A stretch of DNA of 64,000 nucleotides from Onchocerca lupi (taxonomy: Eukaryota > Nematoda > Chromadorea > Rhabditida > Onchocercidae). Positions 24,814 through 37,532 of this stretch are shown here, piece after piece; within the stretch, counting starts at the first letter, position 1; every line of letters begins with the position of its first letter. The notes beneath the pieces were generated by a model that ran no database searches, had not been told where the DNA came from, and worked only from the letters and a program-made list of their open reading frames with translations. The position numbers and the translations under genes are program-made. The DNA lies in NCBI GenBank assembly GCA_028564675.1, contig JAOVVO010000188.1:57042-121041 (forward strand), in the 5' to 3' direction.

Positions 24814-25976
24814 TCATGAAATGAGGAACAGAATGATTAACAAATGCATCACAATGTTACATAGCAAAGCAGCAGATGGAGCCAAGGAAGCGGTATAATG
24901 GTCAGATAAAGTACCGCCGTTATCACTATCACTAACAGTATCCTGCGATGACAACTTGCTATCATCTCCTGATGCTACACATTGTGTTACTTTTCCGCAA
25001 ATCTCTTCCAAATTCGCAACTGCTTTGTTTTTAATAAGTTGATAAAATGATTCGAATGGTATCCAGTGATTTGGATCGCTCAATTCTTCTAATTCTTCCA
25101 GATATTCGGCCTAATTGCAGATTGAATTAAATTTCAGAGTTCCGACAATTTTAAATCAGGAAAATTTATTCGTAAATTTTATCAGAATCTCTTCAACTCT
25201 ATAGTCTTGTTAATCTCATACACCAAAATTTCATCGAAACTTCACGCTAAGAGAGCAGAACAGGAAAAGCTTTGTAGAAGAGAATGCTCATGTATTGCTA
25301 AGCGAACATATAATAAATTCAATTGTTGGAGCAGATGCATTTAGTCACATCTGTTGTAATAATAGGAACAGAAAATGTTTTTTATATAAGAGAAGAGAGA
25401 CTAATTAATCACTCTATGCATTCATCCGGAATATTTCATAGTCCAAACCATGAACTATAATAGATGAGTAAATCTTGTCTGTCCTAATGATAGCCGGATT
25501 AAATTACTCACAGCTCATGCAGTGCTGATGATGCTAATAGTTGTCATTAACATTACCTGTCGAATAATATGTCTATCGATAGCTGATGCTTCATGATACA
25601 GTAGTCTAATGGATTTATTCGGTTCATTGCGATATTCCATCAAGAAACCGGCTGTCGTGTCCAGATAGGTTTGATTTATTCGCAATAATTTCATCACCGA
25701 TAATACCAATTCCAAATGCTACAAATAGATTTTGATTTTAATATTCTGAGAAATGAGTTCAAAAAGAATGGCATACGGATAATTCGGAGACTTATACATT
25801 TGCGATCATTCTTACAATTACATTTGATTTTTTCAGTTTCCTCTTAATTTCTTACCATTTTTTGTCAAAAAACTTCAACAATCTCTTCATTTTCAAAATT
25901 ATTTATTTTTTTGATTTCATTCGTTTCTGTTATCACTGTTCTTTCATTGTACTGATAGTCTCGAAGCTTTTTCAAT

Positions 25977-26014
<38 letters not shown>

Positions 26015-29000
26015 AATGTTAAGCTATTCCAACTTTTGGAAAACGGCACTTCGTATATTACAATGTCCAATATTTCCCAAAAAAAATTCGCTTCAAATTT
26101 TTTATTCGCATTCTAATCTATTGATAAATAGAGAAATTACCTTAAAATTCCATCGATTAATTATCTCTATTGAAATTCGGTGCTTATTTATTATGTTGCA
26201 GTTCTAGTTGCAGTTACAGTTATTCTTCCAGTTTACGGAAGGAATTATTTAGGTTGATGATAAAAATGTTTTTGTATCATAATTTGTTGTTATTAGAATA
26301 TATTCTTAAATGAAGGTATATTCTTAAATGATTTACGATGAAATCGTAAATCATTTTAATGCGCTTCATCACTTGCTAATTGTATGACAATGATGTTTTA
26401 CACAAATTTGAATGATTTTCATATGTGAATTCAATAGGTCATCAGAACCTATTTCATTTCGTAATATCAATAAAGGAACTGCTCAAACATGGTAATTCAA
26501 AAAAATTCTGCGAGGATCTTGACAATGAAGGACGTAGTGACTTGTCATCCGAAATTTATAATGATCCGCTGAGAGCAATTACCGAGGTTGATTCCTTACA
26601 GTTATATACGAGAAATTGCTAAGAACTCAGTACCATCATCATTCTATCATTATTCAAAATTTCAAGTAAATTGGGAAAGTGAACAAGCTCAATGAATAAA
26701 AACTGCCTTGTCAACTAGATGATCAAAAAAATAGCCTTTTAAATATCTTAGTATCGTCTTCTCTTATTCTATACTAGCTGGACCGGCCACACGAAGTATG
26801 GGTGTTCCAGTTAATTTATATAATAAAAATGTAAACGTTCATTTGTTTAAAATCTTAAATCTCCGAAAGTTCTTAAACACGTGCCCATTCGAATGCAACG
26901 TTGTATCAAAATTGTAAAGCGATTGGTAAAGAACTTGCAACGCTGTGTCAAAGCCAAAACGAACATTTACATTTTTATTTACATGGATAATACTAACAGA
27001 TCATCTTACGTCATATTTTCGTATGCAATAGTAAACGACAAGCTGATAACGATCATCTCAGCGGCTAATTCGAGAAGAAGACTTTTAGAAGTCGAAGTTA
27101 CATTGATAAATAAATGTCATGTTAATATCTATTCTCATGCCAGTCTTTTACACTGCAGTCATCTGAGTTTCGAAAGAAAGGTTAAGTCTAAAAAGTATAT
27201 CCAGCAAGCGAAATGATGAGATTTATCGAATGCTGCAATATCTTTAGCCAACACCGTTAACAAGGAAGAACCCAATTCTTCTCTATGACAGCGCCCAACT
27301 ATAAATTACAATCAAGGCCTCAAGAATTGGAGTATTGAGCTATAAAGTTTCGTTCCTTCCATCATTTGATCTTTCATCACCGATTGCCCTTTCTTCAGTA
27401 ATCTGGACAACTTTTTACAAGAAATAATTGTTCTAAAATGTATTTAACTCCAATTATACTATCTTAAAATTTACATGCAAAACTCTTTCCTTCCTTCTCT
27501 TACTTTTACAGAACTTGAGAAGTAGCAAATTCAAATTTAATAAGCATTCGAGATGAAATCAAATAAATACTTCAAAAGCTAGTTGCATGGATCTAAGGAG
27601 ACGACTTTGGATTTTATTACTGTTTATAGCTATCTGGGTTACTTATATGTCATAAAAACTTACCGAAACATAACCGATGAGTTTTTGAGTTTGTTGGCCA
27701 TATGCAGTGTTATGAAGGATAGTCAAAATGTGGTTCAGCCAAATGCCACCCGTAATATCGCGACATGGCTCATAGTTGACACAAGTAAGTGAATGTTTCT
27801 CTAAGAACGTCATTATTGTTTCTTTCAATGACCTTTTGTTAAATTCTTCCGAAGTGGGCCGTTCAATCCAGTCTGGTAAACTAGCGTTGTATAAATTCTA
27901 AAATCTTAGAAAGATTCCTTTCAAATAATCCAAATATAAATAATTACATATAATTATAGAAACTTTCCAATTTGAGCCACATCTTCCCACATTCTTATTT
28001 AGACTGACAATCTGAAATTTTATAGTGAAATAGAATTTGCAAGATTCAAAATTTGAACAGTATCCTGAAATGTGCTGAAAATTTTTTAATTAAATAATAA
28101 TTCTAATAAGGAAACAGTCCACTTAAAAGAAATTCTCTAAAGCCTATGTTTTCCTGTTTTCTTCCATTCTACACTCGGGAAATCTAACAATGACAAAAAA
28201 GTAACATTGATATGAGAATATTACGGTACCAATATAAAAATACATAGGGCAAATCCATCGTTAGCAAATTAGCGAAAGAACTGACCATTTCTAAGATATT
28301 ATCAGCCAGGTTGGAAGCGCTTTCGATTGATCTATTCCATCCCGTATGTTTTGCAATATAGTCGAACAATTGTGCATTTCTAGTGGTCAAATCCATTAAT
28401 TCAGGTAAACTGTCATGAATGATCGGCTCCCAAACTGGAAAATGATATATTTTACATACAACAAATCTCAGTACTATATTCTATATTTTCGAAAAATACT
28501 CAAATCATTCTTGAATATAATTAACTAATGTTAAACAGTAGAAACTGTGAAAATAGCGACTAAAAAACTATTATGGGCCTGAAAAAGGTCTCTACGTTAA
28601 CCAGAGATGTACGTCAATTTTAATTTCCAATTACAATTTTTTATCTTTGAATTCTTTATTTGATTTGAAAGATCTGTAAAATAGACAGACAGAATATTTT
28701 CAAAGAAATGTGTTATGTTTCAAAAGTTAAGATAAGAGCTTGTCAATGATAAAACACCTCGTTGAATCGCACTACAATTTAAGGTGGAATGCGTTTGTAG
28801 CATTAGGTCGTTGATGGTATATGGTACTGGTGACCATTCTAAAGCATGATTCCATTCAGCAAATGTATCAGGCGGATAGAAACCTGCCATAACGATCTAA
28901 AAAACAACATTGTAGTGAAACTTGGAAGATTAAATTAAGAAATTATCTAACTATTCTTTTTAACTCCTACCAGCGAATAGCATACCCTATCATTGGAATG

Positions 29001-29762
29001 TCAAAAAATTGGTAACGATTTTATTTCTTGGTACGGTTGTCTACTGAAACTTCTAGATAAATTCTATAACTTGTTTTAATTGGTATGAAAATCATACGAA
29101 ATATCTAATACCTGTAGCGTCATTTGACAGCTGTTCGCACTAGAGGTATATAATGTTACTTCATGTTGCATATAATTGTTACCAACTAAGGATCTAACAA
29201 ATTCACGAAGTTCTTTGCCAAAACCGAACCCTTCACGCTTGCCGAACTGTAATAATAAAAATTATCAGATAAAAACTTGGCTAATCAAAAGTAATTAGTT
29301 GACTGCTGGAATAATCGGCTTTTTTTGAGATGTATACCTGCATTAAGAAATAAGTCATATTAAATGGCCAAGGAACGATATAGTCTTATTTTCCAAGCTA
29401 ATAAGTTAAATGAGTTCAAATGAGTTGATTTAATCCCAATCAATTCTTAATTTCAGAAAAATCATTGCTATGCAATGAAATATTTTAGACTGAATTTGCA
29501 TGACTTGCAATTTAAAAAGAAAAAAAAAAATTGGAAGGTAATGAATAGTCCAAACTTGTGTTAATTCATGAACTCCTTCAAAACCCCAAATTCGCGTGTT
29601 TTCGTTCAAAAACTTTCTCGGATGACGATTGCCATGTCTCATGCCAAATATTACCAGTTCTGCATTTTCATCGATTGTAATTGATGTTTCTTGCGCCGAC
29701 TGAATGTCATCTTCCAGACTGAGAACTATGCAATATATTGCCACATACCAACATATAAGCAT
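24814..29762 (-). CDS. Histidine acid phosphatase, secreted or membrane-anchored
   Basis: Seven exons: 29762-29556, 29246-29112, 28896-28758, 28434-28286, 27897-27664, 25718-25557, 25110-24814; all phases agree and the product is 440 residues. The N-terminus (MLICWYVAIYCIVLSLEDD) is a signal peptide. RHGNRHP at 42-48 is the RHGxRxP catalytic loop of the histidine phosphatase clade 2, whose His forms the phospho-enzyme. Later family landmarks include FGKREGFGFGKELREF (LTxxGxxQ region), LYTSSANSCQMTLQ (xTSxxxR region), AGFYPPD and GGIWLNHIL. The C-terminus ends in a hydrophobic stretch without a charged tail (LLCNIVMHLLIILFLIS), as in GPI-anchor signals or a tail anchor. The usual HD proton-donor motif is replaced by HLE at 289-291, directly at an exon start. 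Activity should hydrolyse phosphate monoesters at acid pH outside the cytosol. Family certain, substrate unknown. Confidence 0.93.
25978..26012. repeat. Poly(T) tract
   Basis: 35 consecutive T in intron 5 of the acid phosphatase gene. Confidence 0.95.
26326..26356. repeat. Perfect 14-bp inverted repeat, 3-nt loop
   Basis: AAATGATTTACGAT, loop GAA, then its exact reverse complement. It lies in intron 5 of the acid phosphatase gene; a related AAATG-containing phrase repeats just upstream (26306-26331). Confidence 0.9.
26774..26995. mobile_element. Helitron-like repeat, rearranged with an inverted copy
   Basis: 26774-26812 (TAGCTGGACCGGCCACACGA..) matches the tail of the element at 10551-10592. 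It is followed at once by a head-like sequence (TATATAATAAAAATGTAAAC). Then 26880-26990 is the reverse complement of the head region at 10070-10175 (about 80% by eye: AATGTAAATGTTCGTTTTGG on the minus strand, and CACCAATCGCTTT-type phrase). The 111-codon plus-strand frame starting at 26881 lies largely inside this repeat and is not taken as a gene. Confidence 0.5.
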
Positions 29763-31739
29763 GTACTACTAGTTCTGGAAATGTACTCTTAATGTTTTCT
29801 AAAAAGAAAGAAAATTCTAAGAAGCAAAGCGACATCGATATTGTAGAGTTCAATTGAATAATTCTTATAACATAAAGAATAACTAAGTGATCAATTTGTT
29901 GGTATATTCTTTAATAGTTGCTTGTAACATATTCTTCATGTTGCAAGCAATTATTTGAGAATATTCAAGTAAATTGCTCATTTCCTTCATCGCTGATACA
30001 GAAGAATACTGCTCAATGAAGATTCGATGCCAATAATGCTGAATATGAATTTTGAAGTAAAAAATATGATGGCAAGCAGTTAAGTCATAGGAGCAGAGGA
30101 ATATCATCTTTACAAGAAAGACAAAAAAAAAATCGTTGATAGAGGATGCTGGTTTTAAAGTTGCAATTGAAATGATTAAATTTACTTTTGACAGGAACCA
30201 TGCATTAATGCAGTTAGAAAAGATGCTGCGTTTCATTGGAAACACAACAAAAGTGAATTTAAATAGTATCCATTGAATACAATGTAGCAAGTAGAAGGTT
30301 AATTATGAATTCAGAAGGTGAAAAACGAGAAAGAGCAGAAAAGACAGAAATGAGACAGTTGGAAGTTTCTAAGATGGGAAAGAATGAAAGATTTTATTGC
30401 ATTCTTGAACATTAATCATTTTTCATCTCTAAAACAAAAAGAAGCGTTCCCCTTTCTAAACAAATACAATAATTTCAAAGTATAAGTGATCTATTTCCAC
30501 TCATAATACAAATGATCTATGAACCCTAGTCTACTTTTTTGCATAATTTTGAAAAGAAAATTCAAGATTGAATGAAATTTTTCAACATGCTAACTATTCG
30601 CTATCATTTCCTCAATTCATATCCAGCTTTAAAAGTTAAAGTCAAAATTAAAAAAAAAGGAACTGCTGAATCGCAATTTAAGCATTTCGCATTCCTAGAA
30701 TTTTAAGATAATTTTCCGTAACCGAATCTTTGGAAAGGATCTTTGAAAAAAATCCGAAATAACTTATACAAGACGTAATTAAAATTTTATGATTTTTGTA
30801 TTCTATCGCAGAAAAAGAAAAAAAGAAAAAGACTTCAACACAACATCGTTTGAAAAAACCTGAAACTACTTTACAACCATCTTTTGTAATCATCAATGTT
30901 ATCGATCACTGCTGTCTTCTTCCACACACTTCCACTAATTCAACAAATACTGGTTTGTATGAGATGAATCTCTCTCCCTCATGTGCATTATGTTATTCAA
31001 AATGTCGTAAAAAACAAACAACAAACAAACACACAAATACACAATAGCGCTTGCTATCTTCACCTTTCCGATGCAGACAAATTAATTATGAAATAAAATT
31101 GTAGCCAACATGTCGATATGTTTCATCAGTTCCTAGACATCTTTCCAGACGAATCTTCTTCCATAACTTTCCTGATGTTTTTCTACAGAAATCGAAGAAA
31201 AAAATGTTAAACTGGTAAGCGCTGACAAATTACCAATAATTAATGAATTGTTAATGAATTAATGATTAACAGAATAATGAAACGGTGTGAAAGTAAAAAA
31301 AGGAACGAAATTATAAATATGATCAATTGAATCTTATCTTAACAAATTATAACGTATTGAAGAAGTTATCTTTTGATAAGTTATCGAATAAGTTATTACC
31401 GGAAATTCCTTTCAGAAAGATTCCAAAACTCATTATTTGATCACGAAAAATGAGAAAAATATCTGTTACTATTGTCAAAAATGTGTGCATTTCAACAATT
31501 TCAATCGATTGTTTAGTTATTCTTCCATACATTAATAAATATCATGAAGCAAATAATGTTGCTGTGTGCTAAGTGCTTAAAAAATTTGTCATCTCACTTT
31601 TAGATAATGCAAGAACAATAACAATCATCAATGACAAGATTTTCTCGTCATAACAGGAGTAGACACGACAGAATAGTTTTGTTACCAGAAGGACTTCAAA
31701 TCGGAATCGTTTGTCCTTAAACGTCAAATAAGAATGTCA
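29763..31739. other. Intergenic; no gene seen
   Basis: 5' flank of the acid phosphatase gene and AT-rich DNA. The longest frame (135 codons, 29883-30290 minus) is Phe/Ile-rich and lacks splice or family support. Confidence 0.5.
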
Positions 31740-32789
31740 AATCCAATAAAAGAGAGAATTCGATCTTCGAATTAGAAACTGAAATTTTCCTCTAAAAATT
31801 TCACTAACTAAACAATATTTCCGGTAGAATGGATATGGAATTTGATGTGCATTTGGTAACTCATGCTATCCGCCCAGTGAATCACTATTCATGAAGAATA
31901 GAAGATAAGGTAAAAGGTGAGTTCATGTGAAGAAAGAAATAGAAATGAGAAAAGTTTGCTAAAATTAAATTGATACACAAAGAAGAGAAGAAAAAGAGTG
32001 AGAGTATGAATCATGCATTCGAATGAGAAAAGATCGGATACTCATTCAGAAGGACTACTGTTGTTCAGTTCAATACAAAAAGAAGTTAGAAAAGGATCGA
32101 AGAAGCATCACAAATCTCAAAATGATAGTATGGAAAAAATTGAAACATATCTCGCAAATGTAAGCCAAAGGATAGCAATAGATTTACTCCTATATTTATT
32201 CCATCGAACTTTCCATAATAGGAAACATAACAAAACGAAAGGAAAGAGATAGACTGAATTCTTCAGAAAGAGGTGCGCTGAATTGTTGAATTCTTCTATT
32301 CTTTGAATGATTCACATCCTTTGCAAAGGGATCTGAATCATTTAAAGAATTTAAAGGCGTTAAGGTGAAAAGTCGATGAAAAATATTGGAAATGAAAGAG
32401 TTAGCCAAAGTTATGGATAAGATGGACTACCGTGGCGAATCAAGCAGATAAATAAAAGCAGCAATAATTCAATCTCGAAATGATCAACAACAACTTCAAT
32501 AACTCTGAATGGTCAGCAGAGCATGTGCTCCACAAAATGAGTTACAAAAACGTGTGCGGTAAACATGAAGTGCACAAGGAATATTCAAATTGTGTTAAAA
32601 CAATGGAAATGAAGCTGGCTGAGAAAGCCGAGAAGCAAACCAAATTGCTTTTGTAATTACACCTTAAGATGACGTTCCTCATAGATGACTAGAATCGTAG
32701 TTGGCGGAAAAGCTTTTATGACGAGCAATGAAATTAAAGACATAGAGTTGAACCTTTTTTACAATATTTAATTGTCGACGAAGATGATG
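31740..32789 (+). pseudogene. Decayed gene-like dispersed repeat, copy B
   Basis: Same orientation and order of segments as 1080-2487. The left part (for example TAAAAATTTCACTA.CT.AACAATATT and the GAAAAATTGAAAC.T.T block) is diverged. The right 425 bp are nearly identical. Copy B has lost about 350 bp relative to copy A. Past 32789 further Lys/Glu-rich broken frames continue to about 33100. Confidence 0.55.
32365..32789 (+). repeat. 425-bp near-identical repeat patch (copy B)
   Basis: Partner of 2063-2487; three substitutions, no indels. Confidence 0.9.
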
Positions 32790-34452
32790 ATTGACATAAT
32801 GAAAGAACGCACTAATTTAAGTGATAAATTACCAGAAGAACAGGCAGAAGGCAAGAGATAATAAGTTGATAAAGTGATAATAAAGAATTATAAAGGACAA
32901 AATGCAGCATTGAAAGAAGGATCATGCAAGAAAGATACATCGAGTTCTTCCTCAGAAGTATAAATATCGATTGCACAAAAATAGTGAGGATAGAGAAATG
33001 AAAATCGAAAATAAAAGTTTGAGATTTCAGAAAATGAAATGAGAAAACTTAGGTTTAATACTGTGGATATAATTCAGAAGATTATCAAGTAGATTGAAAT
33101 TAACATATGAAGAAATTCCTGAATTTAAGAAAAACAACACGGATGATTATAAAATATGATGAAGATCGGAATTCAATGGCGAAAAGGTAGAAAGACTGAT
33201 AAGAACAGTTAGTGTAATACGAAAAGATTTGGGAAAGATCTGAAATAATTGATTGGAAAGAGGAAATAATTATAAAAGACAAGCCAGTGGGAGATCTCAT
33301 ACAGACTGAGGAACACTGACAAATCTTTACTGCTTTTAAAACAAACATGTGAAGTTTCTTGATTCACGAAATTTGATGAGCTATGCAACGATATTTCTTT
33401 CTGTGTCAACAATGATAATAAAGTGATATCACAACGTTATCAATGATAAAATGCAGCATTCCTGTGTCAGTATTTTGCATAATATTGATATTCGCTGAAA
33501 TGAATAATTTTTGTAGGAAAAAAAAATAATTGTACAGATACAACAATGTAAATTTGTAATGAATTGTCAGGATGGCATTGATCTTATCAATTTACAGAGG
33601 AAAGAAATTCAAAGTCGCAGTTAACCAGAACTAATTTGATCGTTACAAAAAAATCTGAAACTTTTGAGAAATATTTCTGCATTGCATAGTCTCTTGATGC
33701 AAAAATTTCCAGTAACAGTCATTTAGCACTTGAATATTGGTGACAGCAAAGAAAAAAAGCACGATAATTTTAAAAAATGAAAAAATGGAAGATTTTATAT
33801 TAATGAATAGTCGGGAATAACTCAAGTGGCAAATTTATGCCCGTTTATCTTTCAATTACTAACGACTAAAGTGAAATATTTTGCAATTTAAGTTGTTTTA
33901 AGGGAAGAGATCTTAATTCTTTAGAGCTATGATGAATTTCTATATCAGCAATAAAATCAAAAATTTGCAAGGATTTAGAGCATCATTAATGGCCAAGTCT
34001 AGAAATCTGAGTACCTAAAAGTTTTAAATGATAACTAGTCAGGAAAAGATTTGATTTTTTCAATTATAATAGAAATTTTGAGATCAAAAAGAAATTAATT
34101 GCTTCAATTAGAACTAATTTATCACATTCTATTGCGAAGGTTTCTAAAAACTGTAGCAATAAATCATCGGAATCAGAATCTTCAACAAGTCTTCAGAAAC
34201 CATCAAAAAATTCATTTTCTAATTAATATCAGACTGGTCACACTTATGCATCTACTTGCTACTACTGATGTATCACTAAACAGCAACTGCCAGTTCACAG
34301 CAATTTCACTAATTTTTTCTTCCTGTCGTATAGAATTGTGATGATTGCGAACTTTTTTTCTATCTCTGTTTCTAAAACCATAATGATCTTTTTCCCTTTC
34401 TCCTTCTCTTCATTTGCCATTCACGAAGAGATTTGTCGGTTTGTCAGAGTTT
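32790..34452. other. Intergenic; no gene seen
   Basis: AT-rich with remnants of broken coiled-coil-like frames in the first 300 bp, otherwise nothing recognisable. Confidence 0.45.
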
Positions 34453-34612
34453 TTAAACTGTTGAAGATGGAATTCGGCGATCAGTTCGAGACGAAAGGTA
34501 CGGAGTGGTGGATGGATTAGTGGAAATATTGTCAGTGTCCGGGGGTAGGTTGCTAAGATATGCGGTACCCGACTGGTAGAACTGCTTTTCGACAGCCGCA
34601 GAACCTGAAACA
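34453..34612 (-). CDS. Possible terminal exon, unidentified
   Basis: On the minus strand a strong acceptor (CCTGTTTCAG) precedes two bases and a 52-residue frame with protein-like content (SAAVEKQFYQSGTAYLSNLP, then STTPYLSSRTDRRIPSSTV) ending in TAA. It is GC-richer than its surroundings. No AATAAA close by and no partner exon found before the FKBP gene on the other strand. Function unknown. Confidence 0.3.
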
Positions 34613-35335
34613 GGTTTAGATATCGTCCATTTCTTTCTTTCTTTCTTTATTCCCACATCTTGCCATTCTCTTGCATTTCTTTATAGTTTTTATATTTTAG
34701 AAAATACAAGGAGATGGACGAAGTAATTCATTCATTCGTTGTTTTATACTGTTTGTTGCCTTCATAAGATTGTCTTTCAAATTCCTTTCTTCCTGACATA
34801 TTTATTTCCCTAAATTTCATTTTCAACAAAAATAGGATCAATAAGAGATAGGCCTAAAATATACCAGAATGATTAAAAGATTCTGAGAGAATATTCCTTA
34901 AGCCTTTGATGCTATGTCAGACAAGTTTTTAATTACAATTTAGTCATTTGTATTTCGAATTACTTTAAAGATTTAATTGTTAACTGCTGATCTGAAGCTA
35001 TTCACTTAGCACTGAAATAGCTAACAAATTTGAAGCTTCAAGTGATGTTTTATAGGTTGCATTTCTAATCAGCTCAGGTAAAAGTTTATTTTGTTTTCAG
35101 ATTTTTTTTAGAAAAACTGGGCCCTGCTATATTTTTTTCAGGTCACAATTCTTAAACATTCCAGATCTATCTTATGAAAGTTAAGTCAAAATGATCATTT
35201 TCTGTATTTATCCATAATGTTAAATTTGAATTAATTTAAAGCTTTTTCATCTTTCTATAAATTTCCAGAAAATCTGATTTCCTTTCTTTTTGGTCGTAAT
35301 TTTATTGAAATCTCAATCATAATTGCTTCTGAACT

Positions 35336-37443
35336 ATGTATTGTAATAACTTGGTTCTCATCTTGGGCGCAACAATAATATCCATTGTTTCTGTATTCGG
35401 TGAGGATGAAGAAAAACTCAACTGGAAGGAAGATGATGGATTGGAGGTTTGTCCCTTAAATTTTGTGCTGAATTTTCAGTTTTGCTTCAATTCAGATAAT
35501 CCTTATCTTAAGTTGATTTTCAGATTAAGATAATAAAACCAATCAAGTCGGAGAAGTGTAAAATAAAAAGCCAACCAGGTGATATCGTCGAACAATTCTA
35601 CAAATTATCCGACACAGACGGTCAAATAATAGGATCCAATTTCGGCAAGAAACCGTAAGGTCATCTAAGAAGTGTGAATTCATCGGGGATACTGTTTTTT
35701 GCAAAATTTTATTTCCAAAAAATGGAAAAAAATTAGGATTATAAGATTTTAATTATTTGAAAATTGAAAATAGAACAGATTTCATCTATGATAAAGAATT
35801 GATCAATTTAATTGATTTGAACAAATTAGGATCAATTTAGAAATCTTAAACCAATCAGGATTAATTCAAAAACTTCACAATAAGGAAGCTTCATTTTTTC
35901 TTGGATCTTAGACATATTTTTTCTTGAATCTTGGACTCCATTTACTTGGAAATCAAGATAGCGGAAGAATAATAAGTTTTCGTTTTCTTTTATTGTCTAG
36001 TATCCATGGACATAACACTAATTATTTCTTCCTGAATGTGCTTCTGATATTTTTGCTTCGAAGTTCTGTCATTCACTAAGTTGTTTAGATCCCGAAAGTT
36101 TTCAGATACGTATTTACACTTGGCAAAAACCAAGTTATCAGCGGGATGGATCGAGCTATGACCGGTATGTGCATTGGTGAAAAACGGAAAGTTATCATCC
36201 CAGCACATTTAGGTTTCGGTGATGACGGTCGTGATAGAGATAATATAAAAGGTGGACAAACACTGTACTATACAGTACAACTTGTGAATCTATTTCGACC
36301 GGTGCCCGGTGATTCATGGACCGATGAAGATGGTTTGAAAATTGAGGCATGCATTTAATTATTAGTGAAATTGGGATTTTACAAAATAAATGTTCTGATA
36401 GAAGTGAAGGGACTGAAAAACTTAACCATATATATATAAATTTGTTTCTAAATGAAATTGATTGAAGTGTATTGCATATTATCTTCATAAACAAATGATA
36501 TAGCTTCCATTATACTGACTAACATAAAAAGATCCTGTTTTTTTGCACACGACTTTCATGCTCAATGCCTTAATTTCCGAAATATTTGCTGATTTGGGTT
36601 TCAGATGTCATTCATCTTCAAATTTAGAAAAAGCGATATTTTCTTGTAAAAAAAACTTTCCACTTTCGTGAAATGCACATCATAGTGTGCTGATATACGA
36701 AGGAAGATAATTGAGCAGCATTATACATAATCTTTATGATATGATAGTTACGGAAGGAGAGATAATGTCTGACATCAAGAAAATTTTAAAATACACTCCA
36801 AAGATTTGAAGGTGACACATAAAATTGATGAGAAGGAATGTCGTAAGGCCGAGAAAGGTGATACAATTCATCAACACTATACGCTTCGCTTAGAAGATTT
36901 CGACGGAACATATGTCGATTCCAGCTTCAGTCGAAATACACCATTCATCTTCAAACTTGGAAAAGGAGAAGTAATTCTTGTTGTGGATTTTTCGTATTAT
37001 GTTTCGTTTTTTGAAAAATGTGATGTTTTAACTGAAATTATATTTAATTTTTTGGATACTTCTACTGATATTGAGGTAGATTTGTTTAACTTTTCAGAAA
37101 ATAAGGTATTTTTAGCAGAGAAAGCAGACAGTTTCAAGTTTTATAAAATATTCATTGAAGAGCTGAAAAATCATTGATTATATTTATAGGTAATCGAAGG
37201 TATGGACCGAGCAATGCTTGGCATGTGCGAAGGAGAGAGAAGAAAAGTAGTCATTCCTTGGAAATTAGGTTGGCACTATTTTAATGAAATTCTGAATTTA
37301 GTTTGAAAGCACTTTTTTTCTTTTTATTTGTACAGTTCTTTTAAGGGTACGGTAGTGAAGGCCGAAAGCCATCAATACCCGGTAAAGCTAACTTATACTT
37401 CGAAATCGAACTTCATAAATTAATCAAGAATGATGAGTTATGA
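35336..37443 (+). CDS. ER FKBP-type peptidyl-prolyl isomerase with two FKBP domains
   Basis: Six exons: 35336-35446, 35524-35654, 36106-36346, 36812-36970, 37190-37268, 37346-37443; 272 residues. A signal peptide (MYCNNLVLILGATIISIVSV) and the C-terminal tetrapeptide NDEL, a KDEL-type retrieval signal, place it in the ER lumen. Domain 1 (about 47-150) and domain 2 (about 176-264) both contain the FKBP core VI.GMDRAM.GMC.GE.RKV.IP. Domain 2 keeps more catalytic-pocket residues (HYTLRLED, VDSS, PFIFKLG, GYGSEG, LYFEIEL). Domain 1 has IGSN in place of the FDSS motif. These foldases speed prolyl isomerisation of secreted proteins such as collagen. Intron 3 has a GC donor (ATTGAG|GCATGC): reading through it instead stops after three codons and loses domain 2. 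The next gene starts 579 bp downstream on the same strand. AATAAA lies at 37527. Confidence 0.92.
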
Positions 37444-37526
37444 ACAACAAAAAAAAAACACTTATAATACCGAGATGAATGCGTATGAGCGCTGCATTCC
37501 TATTGCTATTGTGATTTTTGTGATTT

Positions 37527-37532
37527 AATAAA
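37527..37532 (+). terminator. polyadenylation signal for FKBP gene
   Basis: AATAAA 84 bp past the FKBP stop and before the next gene. Confidence 0.6.

Noticed and set aside
25862..26116. Plus frame with a long Phe run
   Set aside because: Translation of the 35-base poly(T) tract.
26881..27216. 111-codon plus frame
   Set aside because: Most of it lies in the inverted Helitron-like repeat and runs antisense to an acid phosphatase intron.
29883..30290. 135-codon minus frame upstream of the acid phosphatase
   Set aside because: Phe/Ile/Asn-rich as expected of AT-rich noise, no splice partners, no recognisable domain.
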